DNA from: Bryobacterales bacterium
Lineage (GTDB): Bacteria > Acidobacteriota > Terriglobia > Bryobacterales > Bryobacteraceae
Assembly (NCBI GenBank): GCA_020846745.1
Contig: JADLDI010000087.1
Span: forward strand, 62,001 to 126,000
Direction of reading: 5' to 3'
DNA length: 64,000 bases
The notes under the pieces are model-generated. The model was not told the DNA's origin. It made no database searches and saw only the letters and a program-made list of their open reading frames with translations. Every line of letters starts with the position of its first letter. Position 1 is the first letter of the stretch. This document shows positions 1 to 8,029 of this stretch, one piece after another. A program made the position numbers and the translations under genes.

Positions 1-482
1 AGGCCGGATTGATGGCGATGCTCGCGCAGGGCATCGTGGGTGGTGAAATGGCATGGCCGCTGGTGGTGGTCGGCATGTTCATCGGGATCGTGATGATCAT
101 GTTGCAGGTGCGCAGCCCGATGCTGTTCGCGGTCGGCATGTATCTTCCGTTCGGGACTACATTCGCGATCTTCTGCGGCGGCCTCATCCGCTGGATCGCC
201 GAATCGGTGGCAAAAGGTCGCGGCTATAACGAAGCGCAACTGGCGCGAGTAGAGAACGCGGGCATTCTGACGGCGTCGGGCCTGATCGCGGGAGAAGCGC
301 TGATCGGACTGGTATGGTCGGGTATGCAGTTCCTCCCGGCCGGGATGATTCCCGATTTCAAAAATCCGAACTACCTGATTGGATTTGCCGTGCTGCTGGG
401 ACTGGCGGTTTTGATGATCCGGTTGCCGTTAAGCAATGCGGGGTCGCCGGACGAGCCGGCTCCGCCGGCGGCGATGATGTAG
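1..482 (+). CDS. OPT-family oligopeptide transporter, C-terminal part
   Basis: The frame is open to the left edge, so only the last ~160 residues of an integral membrane transporter are present. At least four hydrophobic segments are visible. One begins with MAWPLVVVGMFIGIVMIM, followed by a second helix ending in PFGTTFAIFCGGLIRWIAE, a GxIAGEALIGL segment and a last helix before a short Pro/Ala-rich tail. This layout and the phrases PFGTTFAIFCGG and ASGLIAGEAL are typical of the C-terminus of prokaryotic OPT (oligopeptide/siderophore) transporters, which import substrates across the inner membrane with protons. The substrate cannot be deduced. The cytochrome gene follows after a 42-nt gap. 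Confidence 0.85.
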   Translation, partial: AGLMAMLAQGIVGGEMAWPLVVVGMFIGIVMIMLQVRSPMLFAVGMYLPFGTTFAIFCGGLIRWIAESVAKGRGYNEAQLARVENAGILTASGLIAGEALIGLVWSGMQFLPAGMIPDFKNPNYLIGFAVLLGLAVLMIRLPLSNAGSPDEPAPPAAMM

Positions 483-524
483 GGGGTACCCACACTCGCG
501 GTAGCATGCAACAAGGTAGTCCGC

Positions 525-1994
525 ATGACCCTTGTAGTTGCTCTCCTGCTGGCATCAACAGCCGCTTCCGTCAATACGTCCGAAGTTCCGCGCACTTGGA
601 CCGAAGCCGCCGTGAAGGCGTTTGAAGTTCCGCTGGCCAAGCCGCTGTATTCTCCCGTACATATCTCCGAGCAGGACTACTACCGCATCCCGACGCGCAC
701 GATTTACCGCACCTATCCCGTGTATCATCCGTCGCGCGAACCGGCTGGTTACCAGGACTTCCTGAAGCAACAGGAACCCCAAATCGTATTCGATCCCGCC
801 AAGCTGAAAACCAGTGCCGATTGGATCGCGGCCGGCGAACTCGTGTTCAACTCACCTGTCTCCTTTGCGCCGGTCTTCTTCAGCGCACAGGATCTGCGCG
901 ATCCGTCGTTCTTCGAGAAAACCGGAATGCCGGTGGCCAAAGACGGCACGATCCCGTTCGCCCGTTGGGTGATCCGGGAGAAGGGCAAAGTCGAGTTGGG
1001 ATCGATGGGCTGCAACACATGCCACACCCGAGTAATGCCCGATGGGACCGCCGTTCCCGGCGCACAGGGGAACAATCCCGGCGACCGGCAGGGCGCGTAT
1101 ATGCTTCGCCGCGCGGCGAAATTCGCACCGCCGGAGAAGCTGCTGGCGCAGGTCCGCACGTTTGCGAAGCAGTTCGAGGTGCCTGGCCTTTCAGACGATC
1201 CGAACCGTGCCACAGCGTCCATGACGCTCGACGAGATTCTGAAGGCAGGTGAAACGATCCCGCCGGGCGTGACGGCGCGCAGCCATACGAGCATGCTGCT
1301 ACCGCCGCAGATTCCGGACATTATCGGCGTTCAGGAACGCAAGTTTCTCGACCATACGGGGCTGGTTCGGCATGGTTCGATCGGGGACCTGATGCGCTAC
1401 TCGACACTGGTCCAGGATGTCATTGGGCTCGCCCGGTATGGCGATACACCGGCCGCGCAGCCGGCACGCCCCGGGCAGCGCTACTCCGACGAGCAACTCT
1501 ACGCTCTCGCTGAATACGTGTATTCGTTGCGCCCGCCCGCCAACCCGAACAAGTTCGACGAGACTGCCGTGCGCGGGCAGAAGATCTTTCGGCGCGAAGG
1601 CTGCAATACGTGCCACACCGCGCCGCTCTACACGAACAACAAGCTGATTCCGGCGGATGGATTCGAGCCGCCCGCCGATCACCTTCGGTACTTCGCTATC
1701 TCTTCGAAACGTGTCGGGACCGACCCGCGCTATGCTTTACAAACCCGCAAAGGCACCGGCTACTACAAGGTTCCGTCGCTAAAAGGCGTGTGGTACCGGG
1801 GCCCTTTTGAGCACCACGGATCGGTGGCGACTCTTGAGGACTGGTTCGACCCGGCCCGATTGCGAGATGACTACCAGCGCACGGGCTATACCGGACCGGA
1901 CGGACAAGGTCATGCGGTAAAAGGCCACGAATTCGGCCTCAATCTGCCGGCGGAAGAGAAGAAAGCATTGATCGCGTTTTTGCGAGCGCTCTGA
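525..1994 (+). CDS. Exported di-haem c-type cytochrome (MauG/CcpA-like)
   Basis: The 489-residue protein has an N-terminal hydrophobic leader and two haem c attachment motifs, CNTCH at residues 163-167 and CNTCH at 360-364. The second half (about 340-489), with the phrases YYKVPSLKGVWYRGPFEHHG and SVATLEDWF, resembles the distal part of bacterial di-haem cytochrome c peroxidases and MauG-like proteins. That superfamily also contains the rubber oxygenases, so a peroxidase reaction is not certain. It should fold in the periplasm after haem attachment. AAGGTAG lies about 6 nt before the ATG and supports this start. It follows the OPT gene but has no functional link that can be seen. Assignment to the di-haem cytochrome superfamily is firm; the substrate is unknown. 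Confidence 0.8.
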   Translation: MTLVVALLLASTAASVNTSEVPRTWTEAAVKAFEVPLAKPLYSPVHISEQDYYRIPTRTIYRTYPVYHPSREPAGYQDFLKQQEPQIVFDPAKLKTSADWIAAGELVFNSPVSFAPVFFSAQDLRDPSFFEKTGMPVAKDGTIPFARWVIREKGKVELGSMGCNTCHTRVMPDGTAVPGAQGNNPGDRQGAYMLRRAAKFAPPEKLLAQVRTFAKQFEVPGLSDDPNRATASMTLDEILKAGETIPPGVTARSHTSMLLPPQIPDIIGVQERKFLDHTGLVRHGSIGDLMRYSTLVQDVIGLARYGDTPAAQPARPGQRYSDEQLYALAEYVYSLRPPANPNKFDETAVRGQKIFRREGCNTCHTAPLYTNNKLIPADGFEPPADHLRYFAISSKRVGTDPRYALQTRKGTGYYKVPSLKGVWYRGPFEHHGSVATLEDWFDPARLRDDYQRTGYTGPDGQGHAVKGHEFGLNLPAEEKKALIAFLRAL

Positions 1995-2100
1995 ATTGGA
2001 TCGACCGGAAGCGCCGGAATAGTCACGGGTTCAAGCTGAAAGTCGCCTGTTGTCATACTTGCTGCCGTGCTGCAGAATTGTACAAAATCGCGGGCTAATC

Positions 2101-2231
2101 GGGGACAGGCCCCGTTTTGGTGATACGGATGAGGTCTGGATGTGTTGCAGAAATGGGGACAGGCCCGAATTGAAATACGAATTGAAATACGGATGTGGGG
2201 CGGATGTATTGCAGAAATGGGGACAGGCCCC
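2101..2231 (+). repeat. Cluster of three REP-like elements (core GGGGACAGGCCC)
   Basis: Three same-orientation copies of the core GGGGACAGGCCC(C) lie at 2101-2113, 2155-2166 and 2219-2231. The second and third copies are embedded in a 64-bp imperfect direct duplication: TTGCAGAAAT precedes each, and ACGGATG occurs upstream of each. A 12-bp direct repeat GAATTGAAATAC also occurs twice between them. The core can pair as GGGG/CCCC around a 5-nt loop. The same core stands twice just upstream of the transposase gene at 28277, which identifies these as probable REP elements of that enzyme. The cluster fills most of the 297-nt gap before the SurA-like gene. Confidence 0.75.
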
Positions 2232-2279
2232 GTTTGGGAGGGCGTAAATCCTGTAAACCAGACGCCGGGCCGCACGTCA

Positions 2280-2285
2280 TATACT
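2280..2285 (+). promoter_or_regulatory. Candidate -10 box TATACT, leaderless spacing
   Basis: TATACT ends 6 nt before the ATG at 2292, which would put the transcription start on or next to the A of the start codon. There is no convincing Shine-Dalgarno sequence before this ATG and no good -35 box. The same spacing recurs before other genes in the window. Confidence 0.4.
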
Positions 2286-2291
2286 AAAACT

Positions 2292-3431
2292 ATGCGTATT
2301 GTGGTACCTGCGCTCGTCGTGTGCGCCGTCTCCGCTTGGGCTGCGGACGTACGTGTCCTGGAAGAGATTATCGCCAAGGTGAATGGTGATATTATCACCA
2401 AGACCGAGATCGAGCGTGCGCGCCAACAGATGGCCGCCGAACTCGCGCAGCAGCGCGGGCTGAAGGGCCCGCAGCTCGAAAAGGAACTGCAGGCACGTCA
2501 CAAGGACGTTTTGCGCGACCGCATCGACCAGTTGCTTCTCATCCAGAAGGGCAAGGAGTTGAACATCAACGTCGATGCCGAAATCTCAAAGAACCTCGCC
2601 GAGATCCAAAAACAGTTGAACATTGCGGACCCGGAAAAGTTCCAGGAATCGGTGAAACAGCAGACGGGCATGTCGTACGAGGACTACAAGAACGAGATGC
2701 GCAATTCCATGCTGACTCAGCGCGTCATTCGCCAGGAGGTTGGCGGGCGTATCAACATTCCACGGGCGGAACTGCAGAAGTACTACGAAGAGCACAAGGC
2801 CGAGTTCGTGCGCGAAGATCGCGTGTTCCTGTCGGAGATCCTGATCTCTTCGGGCAAGGACGGCGCCGGCGCGGCTGCGGCGGAGAAGAAAGCCAAGGAC
2901 ATCATCGCGCGCGCGAAGAAGGGTGAGCGATTCGGCGAACTGGCCCGCGACAATTCCGATTCCGACACGGCCAAGAACTTTGGCGAGTTGGGTGGCGCCA
3001 AGCGCGAAGACCTTAGGAAGGACATCGCCGATCTCGTGTTCGAGCAGAACCGCGGATTCATCACCGATCCGCCAATCAAGACCGACAACGGTTACCTGAT
3101 TCTACGCGTTGACGAGCGCCACCGGCCGGGCCAGGCGAGTTTTGAAGAGGTCGAGAACATTATTCAGGAGCGGCTGTACATGCCGCGCTTCCAGCCCAAA
3201 GTGCGCGAGTATCTGACGCAACTCCGGCAGGACGCCTTCCTTGAGATCAAAGAGGGCTGGGAGGATAGCGCCCCCGCGCCCGGCAAAGCGACCCGCTGGA
3301 CGGACCCGGCGCAGTTGAAGCCCGAAACGGTGACGAAGAGTGAAGTCGCCAGCACCCCGCGCCGGAAGCGGGTTCTCGGCGTGCCGATCCTCGGCACCAA
3401 GTCCGACCGCAGCACATCCAAGAAGAACTAA
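2292..3431 (+). CDS. SurA-like periplasmic peptidyl-prolyl isomerase
   Basis: The 379-residue protein begins with a Sec signal peptide (MRIVVPALVVCAVSAWAA). A SurA N-terminal chaperone-like domain follows (about 20-165; IIAKVNGDIITKTEIERARQ). Next is a parvulin-type rotamase domain (about 175-280; FGELARDNSDSDTAKNFGEL, then ITDPPIKTDNGYLILRVDE). The charged C-terminal tail (about 310-379) is Pro/Lys/Arg rich. Such proteins assist folding of outer-membrane proteins, which fits a genome with large beta-barrel receptors. The frame stays open upstream through the REP-like cluster, but the signal peptide starts only at this ATG, so the longer version was rejected. It has one rotamase domain, against two in E. 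coli SurA. Confidence 0.85.
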   Translation: MRIVVPALVVCAVSAWAADVRVLEEIIAKVNGDIITKTEIERARQQMAAELAQQRGLKGPQLEKELQARHKDVLRDRIDQLLLIQKGKELNINVDAEISKNLAEIQKQLNIADPEKFQESVKQQTGMSYEDYKNEMRNSMLTQRVIRQEVGGRINIPRAELQKYYEEHKAEFVREDRVFLSEILISSGKDGAGAAAAEKKAKDIIARAKKGERFGELARDNSDSDTAKNFGELGGAKREDLRKDIADLVFEQNRGFITDPPIKTDNGYLILRVDERHRPGQASFEEVENIIQERLYMPRFQPKVREYLTQLRQDAFLEIKEGWEDSAPAPGKATRWTDPAQLKPETVTKSEVASTPRRKRVLGVPILGTKSDRSTSKKN

Positions 3432-3478
3432 AGCGTAATCGCGGCCGGCGTCCCGCTATCCACAGCCGCGCGCATTCA

Positions 3479-4645
3479 ATGAAATCGCCATATATCGCTG
3501 ACCTCGAACCCTCCCAGCTCGTTACCGGCACCTTCCTCGTTCAAAGCAAAGACGTCCGGCAGAAGAAAGGAGGCGAGCACTTCCTTTCGCTGATGCTGTC
3601 GGACCGCACTGGCGATATTGACGCCAAGATGTGGGACAACGTCGATAAGATCATGGACGCCTTCGACCGGGACGATTTTGTCCGCGTCAAAGGGGTGGCG
3701 CAGATCTATCACAACAAGCTGCAGTTCACGATCCACACGCTAGTGCCGGTGCCGACCGATGAAGTGGATCTGGCGGATTTCTTTCCGGCATCGAAGCGCG
3801 ATCCGGAGGAGATGTGGGCCGAGCTGACACAGGTGGTGGCGGGGGTTGGGAACGTGTATCTGCGGAAACTGCTGGAGGCGTTTTTGGCAGACCCCGGGGT
3901 TGCTCCGAAATTCAAGCGCGCGCCTGCGGCGAAGACGATCCACCACGCGTGGCTCGGGGGTTTGCTCGAGCATGTGCTGTCGCTCTGCAGCTTAGTGAAG
4001 CTGGTGGCTCCGCACTATCCGCATGTGGACCAAGACTTGGTGATGACGGGGGCGATTTTGCATGACATCGGCAAGATCGACGAGCTGACCTATGAGCGCA
4101 CGTTTGGCTACTCCGACAACGGGCAGTTGCTCGGTCACATCCTGATCGGCATGCGGATGATCGACGAAAAGATCCGGACGATTCCGGACTTTCCGCCGCG
4201 CCTGCGCACGATTGTCGATCACCTGATTCTCAGCCACCACGGCGAACTCGAATTCGGTTCGCCGAAGGTGCCGCTGCTGGCGGAAGCCATGCTGCTGCAC
4301 CACCTGGATAACCTCGATTCCAAGATCGAGTGCATGCGTTCCGCTATCGAGAAAGACAAATTGGCGGACGGCTGCTGGACCACTTATATTTCGTCGCTGG
4401 ACCGGCCGGTTCTCAAGAAGTCGAAGTACCTGGAGCCCGACCAGCCGACGCCTGCTCCGGCGGCTCCGGTGGCCTCGTCCGGTTCAACGGCGACTCCGGC
4501 CGCCTCCCCTGCCCCGGCCAATCACGCGCCACGTCCCGATAGGCCCATTCCGGCTGCCCCGCGGAGCAGCAGCAGCGCTCCCAGTGGCGGTATCATGGCT
4601 GACAAACTCCGCGCCGCCCTCGGCAGCGGAGGAGGCAATCGGTAA
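3479..4645 (+). CDS. YhaM-like OB-fold/HD-domain 3'-5' exoribonuclease
   Basis: The 388-residue protein has an N-terminal OB-fold nucleic-acid-binding region (about 1-95; TFLVQSKDVRQKKGGEHFLS, DIDAKMWDN). An HD metal-dependent hydrolase domain follows (about 150-300), with the paired histidines HHAWLGGLLEH and the signature LHDIGKIDEL. This arrangement is that of YhaM/CBF1-type 3'-5' exonucleases, which act on RNA and single-stranded DNA in the cytoplasm. The C-terminal ~70 residues form a Pro/Ala/Ser-rich linker ending in a short Gly/Arg tail, an addition not needed for the nuclease fold. The stop codon overlaps the next start as TAATG, so it is probably translationally coupled to the BlaI-like repressor. 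Confidence 0.85.
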   Translation: MKSPYIADLEPSQLVTGTFLVQSKDVRQKKGGEHFLSLMLSDRTGDIDAKMWDNVDKIMDAFDRDDFVRVKGVAQIYHNKLQFTIHTLVPVPTDEVDLADFFPASKRDPEEMWAELTQVVAGVGNVYLRKLLEAFLADPGVAPKFKRAPAAKTIHHAWLGGLLEHVLSLCSLVKLVAPHYPHVDQDLVMTGAILHDIGKIDELTYERTFGYSDNGQLLGHILIGMRMIDEKIRTIPDFPPRLRTIVDHLILSHHGELEFGSPKVPLLAEAMLLHHLDNLDSKIECMRSAIEKDKLADGCWTTYISSLDRPVLKKSKYLEPDQPTPAPAAPVASSGSTATPAASPAPANHAPRPDRPIPAAPRSSSSAPSGGIMADKLRAALGSGGGNR

Positions 4646-5040
4646 TGCGCAAGCCCGGACGATCGAGCGAAATCCCCCCACCCCTTGAACTGGAATGCCT
4701 AAAAGCGCTCTGGCGCTTGGGCAACGGCAGCGTCAAAGACGTTCGCGATGTGCTTACTGAGAATCGCAGCCTCGCCTATACCACCGTGATGACTGTGCTC
4801 GACCGGCTGGTTCGCCGCGGCGCAGTGGAGCGCAAGAAGGACGGGCGCGCGTTCGTCTATGCCGCCGTTCTGGAACGCGAACATGCGCGCAAACTGGCGG
4901 TGAAGGAGTTGGTAGAGACGTACTTTAGCGGCTCGGAACAAGCCCTGCGTTCGTATCTGGACCACAAACCGGGCCCGCCGGAACCGCACCACGCAGAAAT
5001 CCACACATCGCACGCCGCGCTCGATACCACCCTGTTGTAA
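4645..5040 (+). CDS. BlaI/MecI-family transcriptional repressor
   Basis: The 131-residue protein has an N-terminal winged helix (about 10-80): LECLKALWRLGNGSVKDVRD, then the recognition-helix region SLAYTTVMTVLDRLVRRG and a wing with KKDGRAFVYAA. These are the conserved features of BlaI/MecI repressors, which normally bind TACA-N2-TGTA operators and are cleaved by a BlaR1/MecR1-type sensor peptidase. The C-terminal dimerisation region is present, followed by a His-rich tail. No M56 (BlaR1) gene and no beta-lactamase is in the window, so the inducer and targets are unknown. The start overlaps the stop of the YhaM-like gene by one base (TAATG). Confidence 0.9.
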   Translation: MRKPGRSSEIPPPLELECLKALWRLGNGSVKDVRDVLTENRSLAYTTVMTVLDRLVRRGAVERKKDGRAFVYAAVLEREHARKLAVKELVETYFSGSEQALRSYLDHKPGPPEPHHAEIHTSHAALDTTLL

Positions 5041-5065
5041 GGGAGGTAATTTACCGGAAAGACAA

Positions 5066-5082
5066 GGTGCATACAATGCACC
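5066..5082. other. Perfect palindrome in convergent gap
   Basis: GGTGCATACAATGCACC is a 7-bp perfect inverted repeat with a 3-nt centre, between the ends of the BlaI-like and DUF1552 genes. A 13-bp palindrome GAAACTCAGTTTC follows at about 5094-5106, then TTTTCTT. No uninterrupted T-run follows, so it could be a weak bidirectional terminator or a protein-binding site. It does not match the usual BlaI operator. Confidence 0.35.
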
Positions 5083-5154
5083 ACGTCAAGATGGAAACTC
5101 AGTTTCACATTTTCTTACAGACCAGTGAGAATGTGCGGTTATGCGTTTTTCGAA

Positions 5155-6465
5155 CTATGCTGTGATGCCTTCCAGCGGCGCCGCACCGGTGGGGAACGTG
5201 GGCAAGTTCACGGCCAGCATGCCGCGAGCAACCGTCAGGTACAGGTCAGAGACCGTGCCCGCCACCTTGCTGTAGCGGTTCGTGAGCAGCTTGTCATTGG
5301 CGTGACCCGCCACGATTGCGGTAAGGCCGTTGTTCTTATGCGGGTTCGCTTCGGCGTGCTCGTGGATGTAAATCAGCGCGGTGCTATCGAGCAGTGTCCG
5401 GTTACCTTCCGGCACGGATTTAAGGCGGGCCAGGAGGTAGGCAAACTCTTCGATATGCCACTTGCAGATATCGCGCATGATGCGCTGCGCTTCAGGGGAG
5501 TCTGCATTGGTATGCGTATAGTCGTGGTGACGCAGTGCAGTGTAACCGAGCCACGGCATGCGAACCAGACTTTGACACTTGGTCAACATGTACGAAGCCA
5601 CGCGAGTTTGCCCGGTAGCCAGGGCGTGAACCAGCAAGTCCGATTGGAGCTTCGCGATGCGGGGATAGTCGCGCATGTCCCCGCCGGATTCGGGTTCGGG
5701 AACCTGCCTGGCATACTCCGGCGGTAAGGAAGCGATGGAACGTTCCAGGTCGCGAATGGAGGAGAGGTGATCATCGAGGCGGCGCCTGTCGGCGGCGCCT
5801 AACTCGTCGCCTAAGTCGGCGGCTTCGGCCATCACCGTATCGAGGATACTTTTCTTACGGTTCACCCAGCCCAAATCGCGAGCGCCGAAAACTCGGTCAA
5901 ACAGGTTGTGAGGGATGATTTCCGGCGGCAGGGCACGGTCGTAACCCGCCCAGGACATATTCCGTTGAATGGACTCGCCATGCGACTCCTGGCAGACGCC
6001 TACTTGCAGAGAGCGAAAGCGGGAGGCTCCGCCGAGGTGAGACGCGAGGACCTGATCAATCGAAGGCCCGCCGGCGCCACGGCCGGAAAACGGCGTGCCG
6101 GTCATCAGGCCGCTCATCGAACGGTGATGGTCGTTTCCAGGACCAGCCATGCGGGCAGCGGGATTGTCGAGACCGCTGACGACATGGATGTCGTGGCGGA
6201 ACGGACCCAAAGGCGCCAGGCAGGGTGGGAGGTCGAAGTTCTCGCCGGTGCGGGCGGGAATCCAGTAGCGCTCAGGGATGCCGTTGCCGTTGAACCACAG
6301 GATGAACCGCGTTTCCGGCTTCTGCGCGGCGGCCGCGGCGTAGGCCGTTCCATGCGGGTTGAACATCGCATCGAGCGGCGGCAGGCCGAGCCTGACCAGC
6401 GAACCGGAAAGCGTGATTCCCTTGAGCAGACGGCGTCTAGTTAGCGGTTTCGACTTTAACATCAC
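5155..6465 (-). CDS. DUF1552 family protein, twin-arginine leader
   Basis: The 436-residue protein starts with a twin-arginine-like leader (KPLTRRRLLKGITLSGSLVR), suggesting export in a folded state. The body matches the DUF1552 family of Planctomycetota and Acidobacteriota. Examples are GLDNPAARMAGPGNDHHRS, MTGTPFSGRGAGGPSIDQVL, LDDHLSSIRDLERSIASL and YIHEHAEANPHKNN. The family is usually encoded next to a DUF1592-type protein, as here, and its biochemical role is not established. It is the last gene of a four-gene operon, and its start lies 29 bp inside the DUF1592 gene. Confidence 0.85.
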   Translation of the reverse strand: MMLKSKPLTRRRLLKGITLSGSLVRLGLPPLDAMFNPHGTAYAAAAAQKPETRFILWFNGNGIPERYWIPARTGENFDLPPCLAPLGPFRHDIHVVSGLDNPAARMAGPGNDHHRSMSGLMTGTPFSGRGAGGPSIDQVLASHLGGASRFRSLQVGVCQESHGESIQRNMSWAGYDRALPPEIIPHNLFDRVFGARDLGWVNRKKSILDTVMAEAADLGDELGAADRRRLDDHLSSIRDLERSIASLPPEYARQVPEPESGGDMRDYPRIAKLQSDLLVHALATGQTRVASYMLTKCQSLVRMPWLGYTALRHHDYTHTNADSPEAQRIMRDICKWHIEEFAYLLARLKSVPEGNRTLLDSTALIYIHEHAEANPHKNNGLTAIVAGHANDKLLTNRYSKVAGTVSDLYLTVARGMLAVNLPTFPTGAAPLEGITA

Positions 6466-8029
6466 GGACCCTCTCGACAGACAAACTGCCGGCTATCGAT
6501 ATCATAAGCTCGCGGAAGCGGAACCCGGAACCGCGAAAGGCCTGAACGGCGCGGTTGATGGCGTGCTCATCGTCTGAGTTTTCACGGCGGCCGGCGGCAT
6601 AGCGGAAATACTGCTTCACGATACAATCCTGGCAGCGCGTACTGGCGGCGAGGATGTTGCCTAACTCCTTCGGGCTTGAGAAATCGGAGTTAGGGATGCC
6701 TTGAACGGCGCCGCGTGTATCTAATTCCACTTCCGCCGTCGTCGGTTTGGGCGACTTATTCTCGCGGCCTGGCAGCGGCAAGAAGGTGAGCTTAAGCTTG
6801 TCGCGGCGCCGGCCGATAGCGTCGAACTTCTCGAACCCATAGCCGACCGGATCGATCAACGAATGGCAGGCCATGCAGGCAGGGCTGGAGCGGTGCTCTT
6901 CCAAACGGTCGCGATTGGCGCGCGGCTTGGACGCCGTAACTTCGGGCAACGTCGAGTTAGTGCCCGGCGGCGGATCGGGTATGCCCTGGCAAAGGAAATG
7001 CTCCCTGACGAAAACGCCGCGGATGGTTGGAGATGTGTCGCCGGGCTTAGAAGTAAGCGCCAGGAATGAGCCTTGTCCAAGGATGCCGGCACGGTCAATA
7101 CCCGTGGGGAACTGAACTTTGGCGAATTCGGCCGGAGGCGCAGGAAACTGATAGATACTCGCGAGGTCGGAGTTCAGGTAGCCGTACTCGGCGGTAAAGA
7201 ACTCCATGAAGTTGCGGTTGTTGAAGACGAGGTCGTGCGTGAGCAACCGCGTCTCCTCGGCCATGGCCGCGGCGAGTTCGGGGGTGAACTGCGGATAGAG
7301 GCGCCGGTCTTTCACCGCCCCGAGCAGCAGGTCAAACCGCAGCCATTGCGACAGAAACTCATCGAGCGCAGCCCGCGAGCGCGGATCGTCGATCATGCGC
7401 CGGGCCATCTTCTCGGCCGCCTCGGGCGTCGCGAGTTCATGGCGCGCGGCGGCGTCGAGCAGCGGTTCGTCGGGAATGGTGTCCCAAAGCAGGAAAGCCA
7501 AGCGCGAAGCAACGGAGTAAGCCGACCCGGGCTTTTCGACACGATGCAGGAAATGGGGCGATTGCAGCATCGCCTCCACTACCGCCTGTGCACCGCGATA
7601 GAAGTCATGAGTGGTATCGGCTTCTTTCAATAACAACGTCACCAGCCGCTCGGATTCTCGCGGTGTTAGCGGCCGGCGATAGGCGCGGCGGCCGAACTTA
7701 CTCACAAATTGAGCGGCACAATCACGGTCGGTAGCAGAGTTAGGCCGGCAAGGGACTAAGTGGTTGGGATCGCCCCCGCGAAAGGCATTGCGGGCAAGCC
7801 GCTCGGCCGCCACGCTGTAGGATTCAGCCAGAAGCGGTGAGATGCTCTGCGTTTGCACCTGGTTGCGGAAACCGTTATTGAAGTCTTCCGGCGGAAAACG
7901 GTCGGCGGGACGCGTCTGGTCACCCAGCAGGTCGCGCACGGCATTGTTGTATTGCGAATGCGTCAGCCGCCGCATCGGCTCGGCGGATAGAACGCCGCAG
8001 GCGATGAAGATAACGGTCATGAGCTTCAT
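6437..8029 (-). CDS. DUF1592/DUF1588-type secreted protein with haem c motif
   Basis: The 530-residue protein shows the modular DUF1587-DUF1595-DUF1592-DUF1588-DUF1585 architecture. Phrases are RRLTHSQYNNAVRDLLGD near the N-terminus, YRRPLTPRESERLVTLL, SRLAFLLWDTIPDEPLLDAA and PTIRGVFVREHFLCQ, with DFSSPKELGNILAAS near the C-terminus. CMACHSLIDPVGYGFEKFD in the DUF1588 part holds a CxxCH haem c motif. A short hydrophobic signal (MKLMTVIFIACGVLSAE) precedes the first domain. The ATG at 8029 is chosen over an upstream TTG because it begins that signal and overlaps the preceding stop as ATGA. No separate N-terminal cytochrome domain (DUF1587-linked PSCyt) is present. Electron transfer or haem-dependent chemistry outside the cytoplasm is an inference. 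Confidence 0.85.
   Translation of the reverse strand: MKLMTVIFIACGVLSAEPMRRLTHSQYNNAVRDLLGDQTRPADRFPPEDFNNGFRNQVQTQSISPLLAESYSVAAERLARNAFRGGDPNHLVPCRPNSATDRDCAAQFVSKFGRRAYRRPLTPRESERLVTLLLKEADTTHDFYRGAQAVVEAMLQSPHFLHRVEKPGSAYSVASRLAFLLWDTIPDEPLLDAAARHELATPEAAEKMARRMIDDPRSRAALDEFLSQWLRFDLLLGAVKDRRLYPQFTPELAAAMAEETRLLTHDLVFNNRNFMEFFTAEYGYLNSDLASIYQFPAPPAEFAKVQFPTGIDRAGILGQGSFLALTSKPGDTSPTIRGVFVREHFLCQGIPDPPPGTNSTLPEVTASKPRANRDRLEEHRSSPACMACHSLIDPVGYGFEKFDAIGRRRDKLKLTFLPLPGRENKSPKPTTAEVELDTRGAVQGIPNSDFSSPKELGNILAASTRCQDCIVKQYFRYAAGRRENSDDEHAINRAVQAFRGSGFRFRELMISIAGSLSVERVRDVKVETAN

Noticed and set aside
2142..2291. Upstream extension of the SurA-like gene to a GTG
   Set aside because: Runs through REP repeats; the signal peptide begins at the ATG at 2292.
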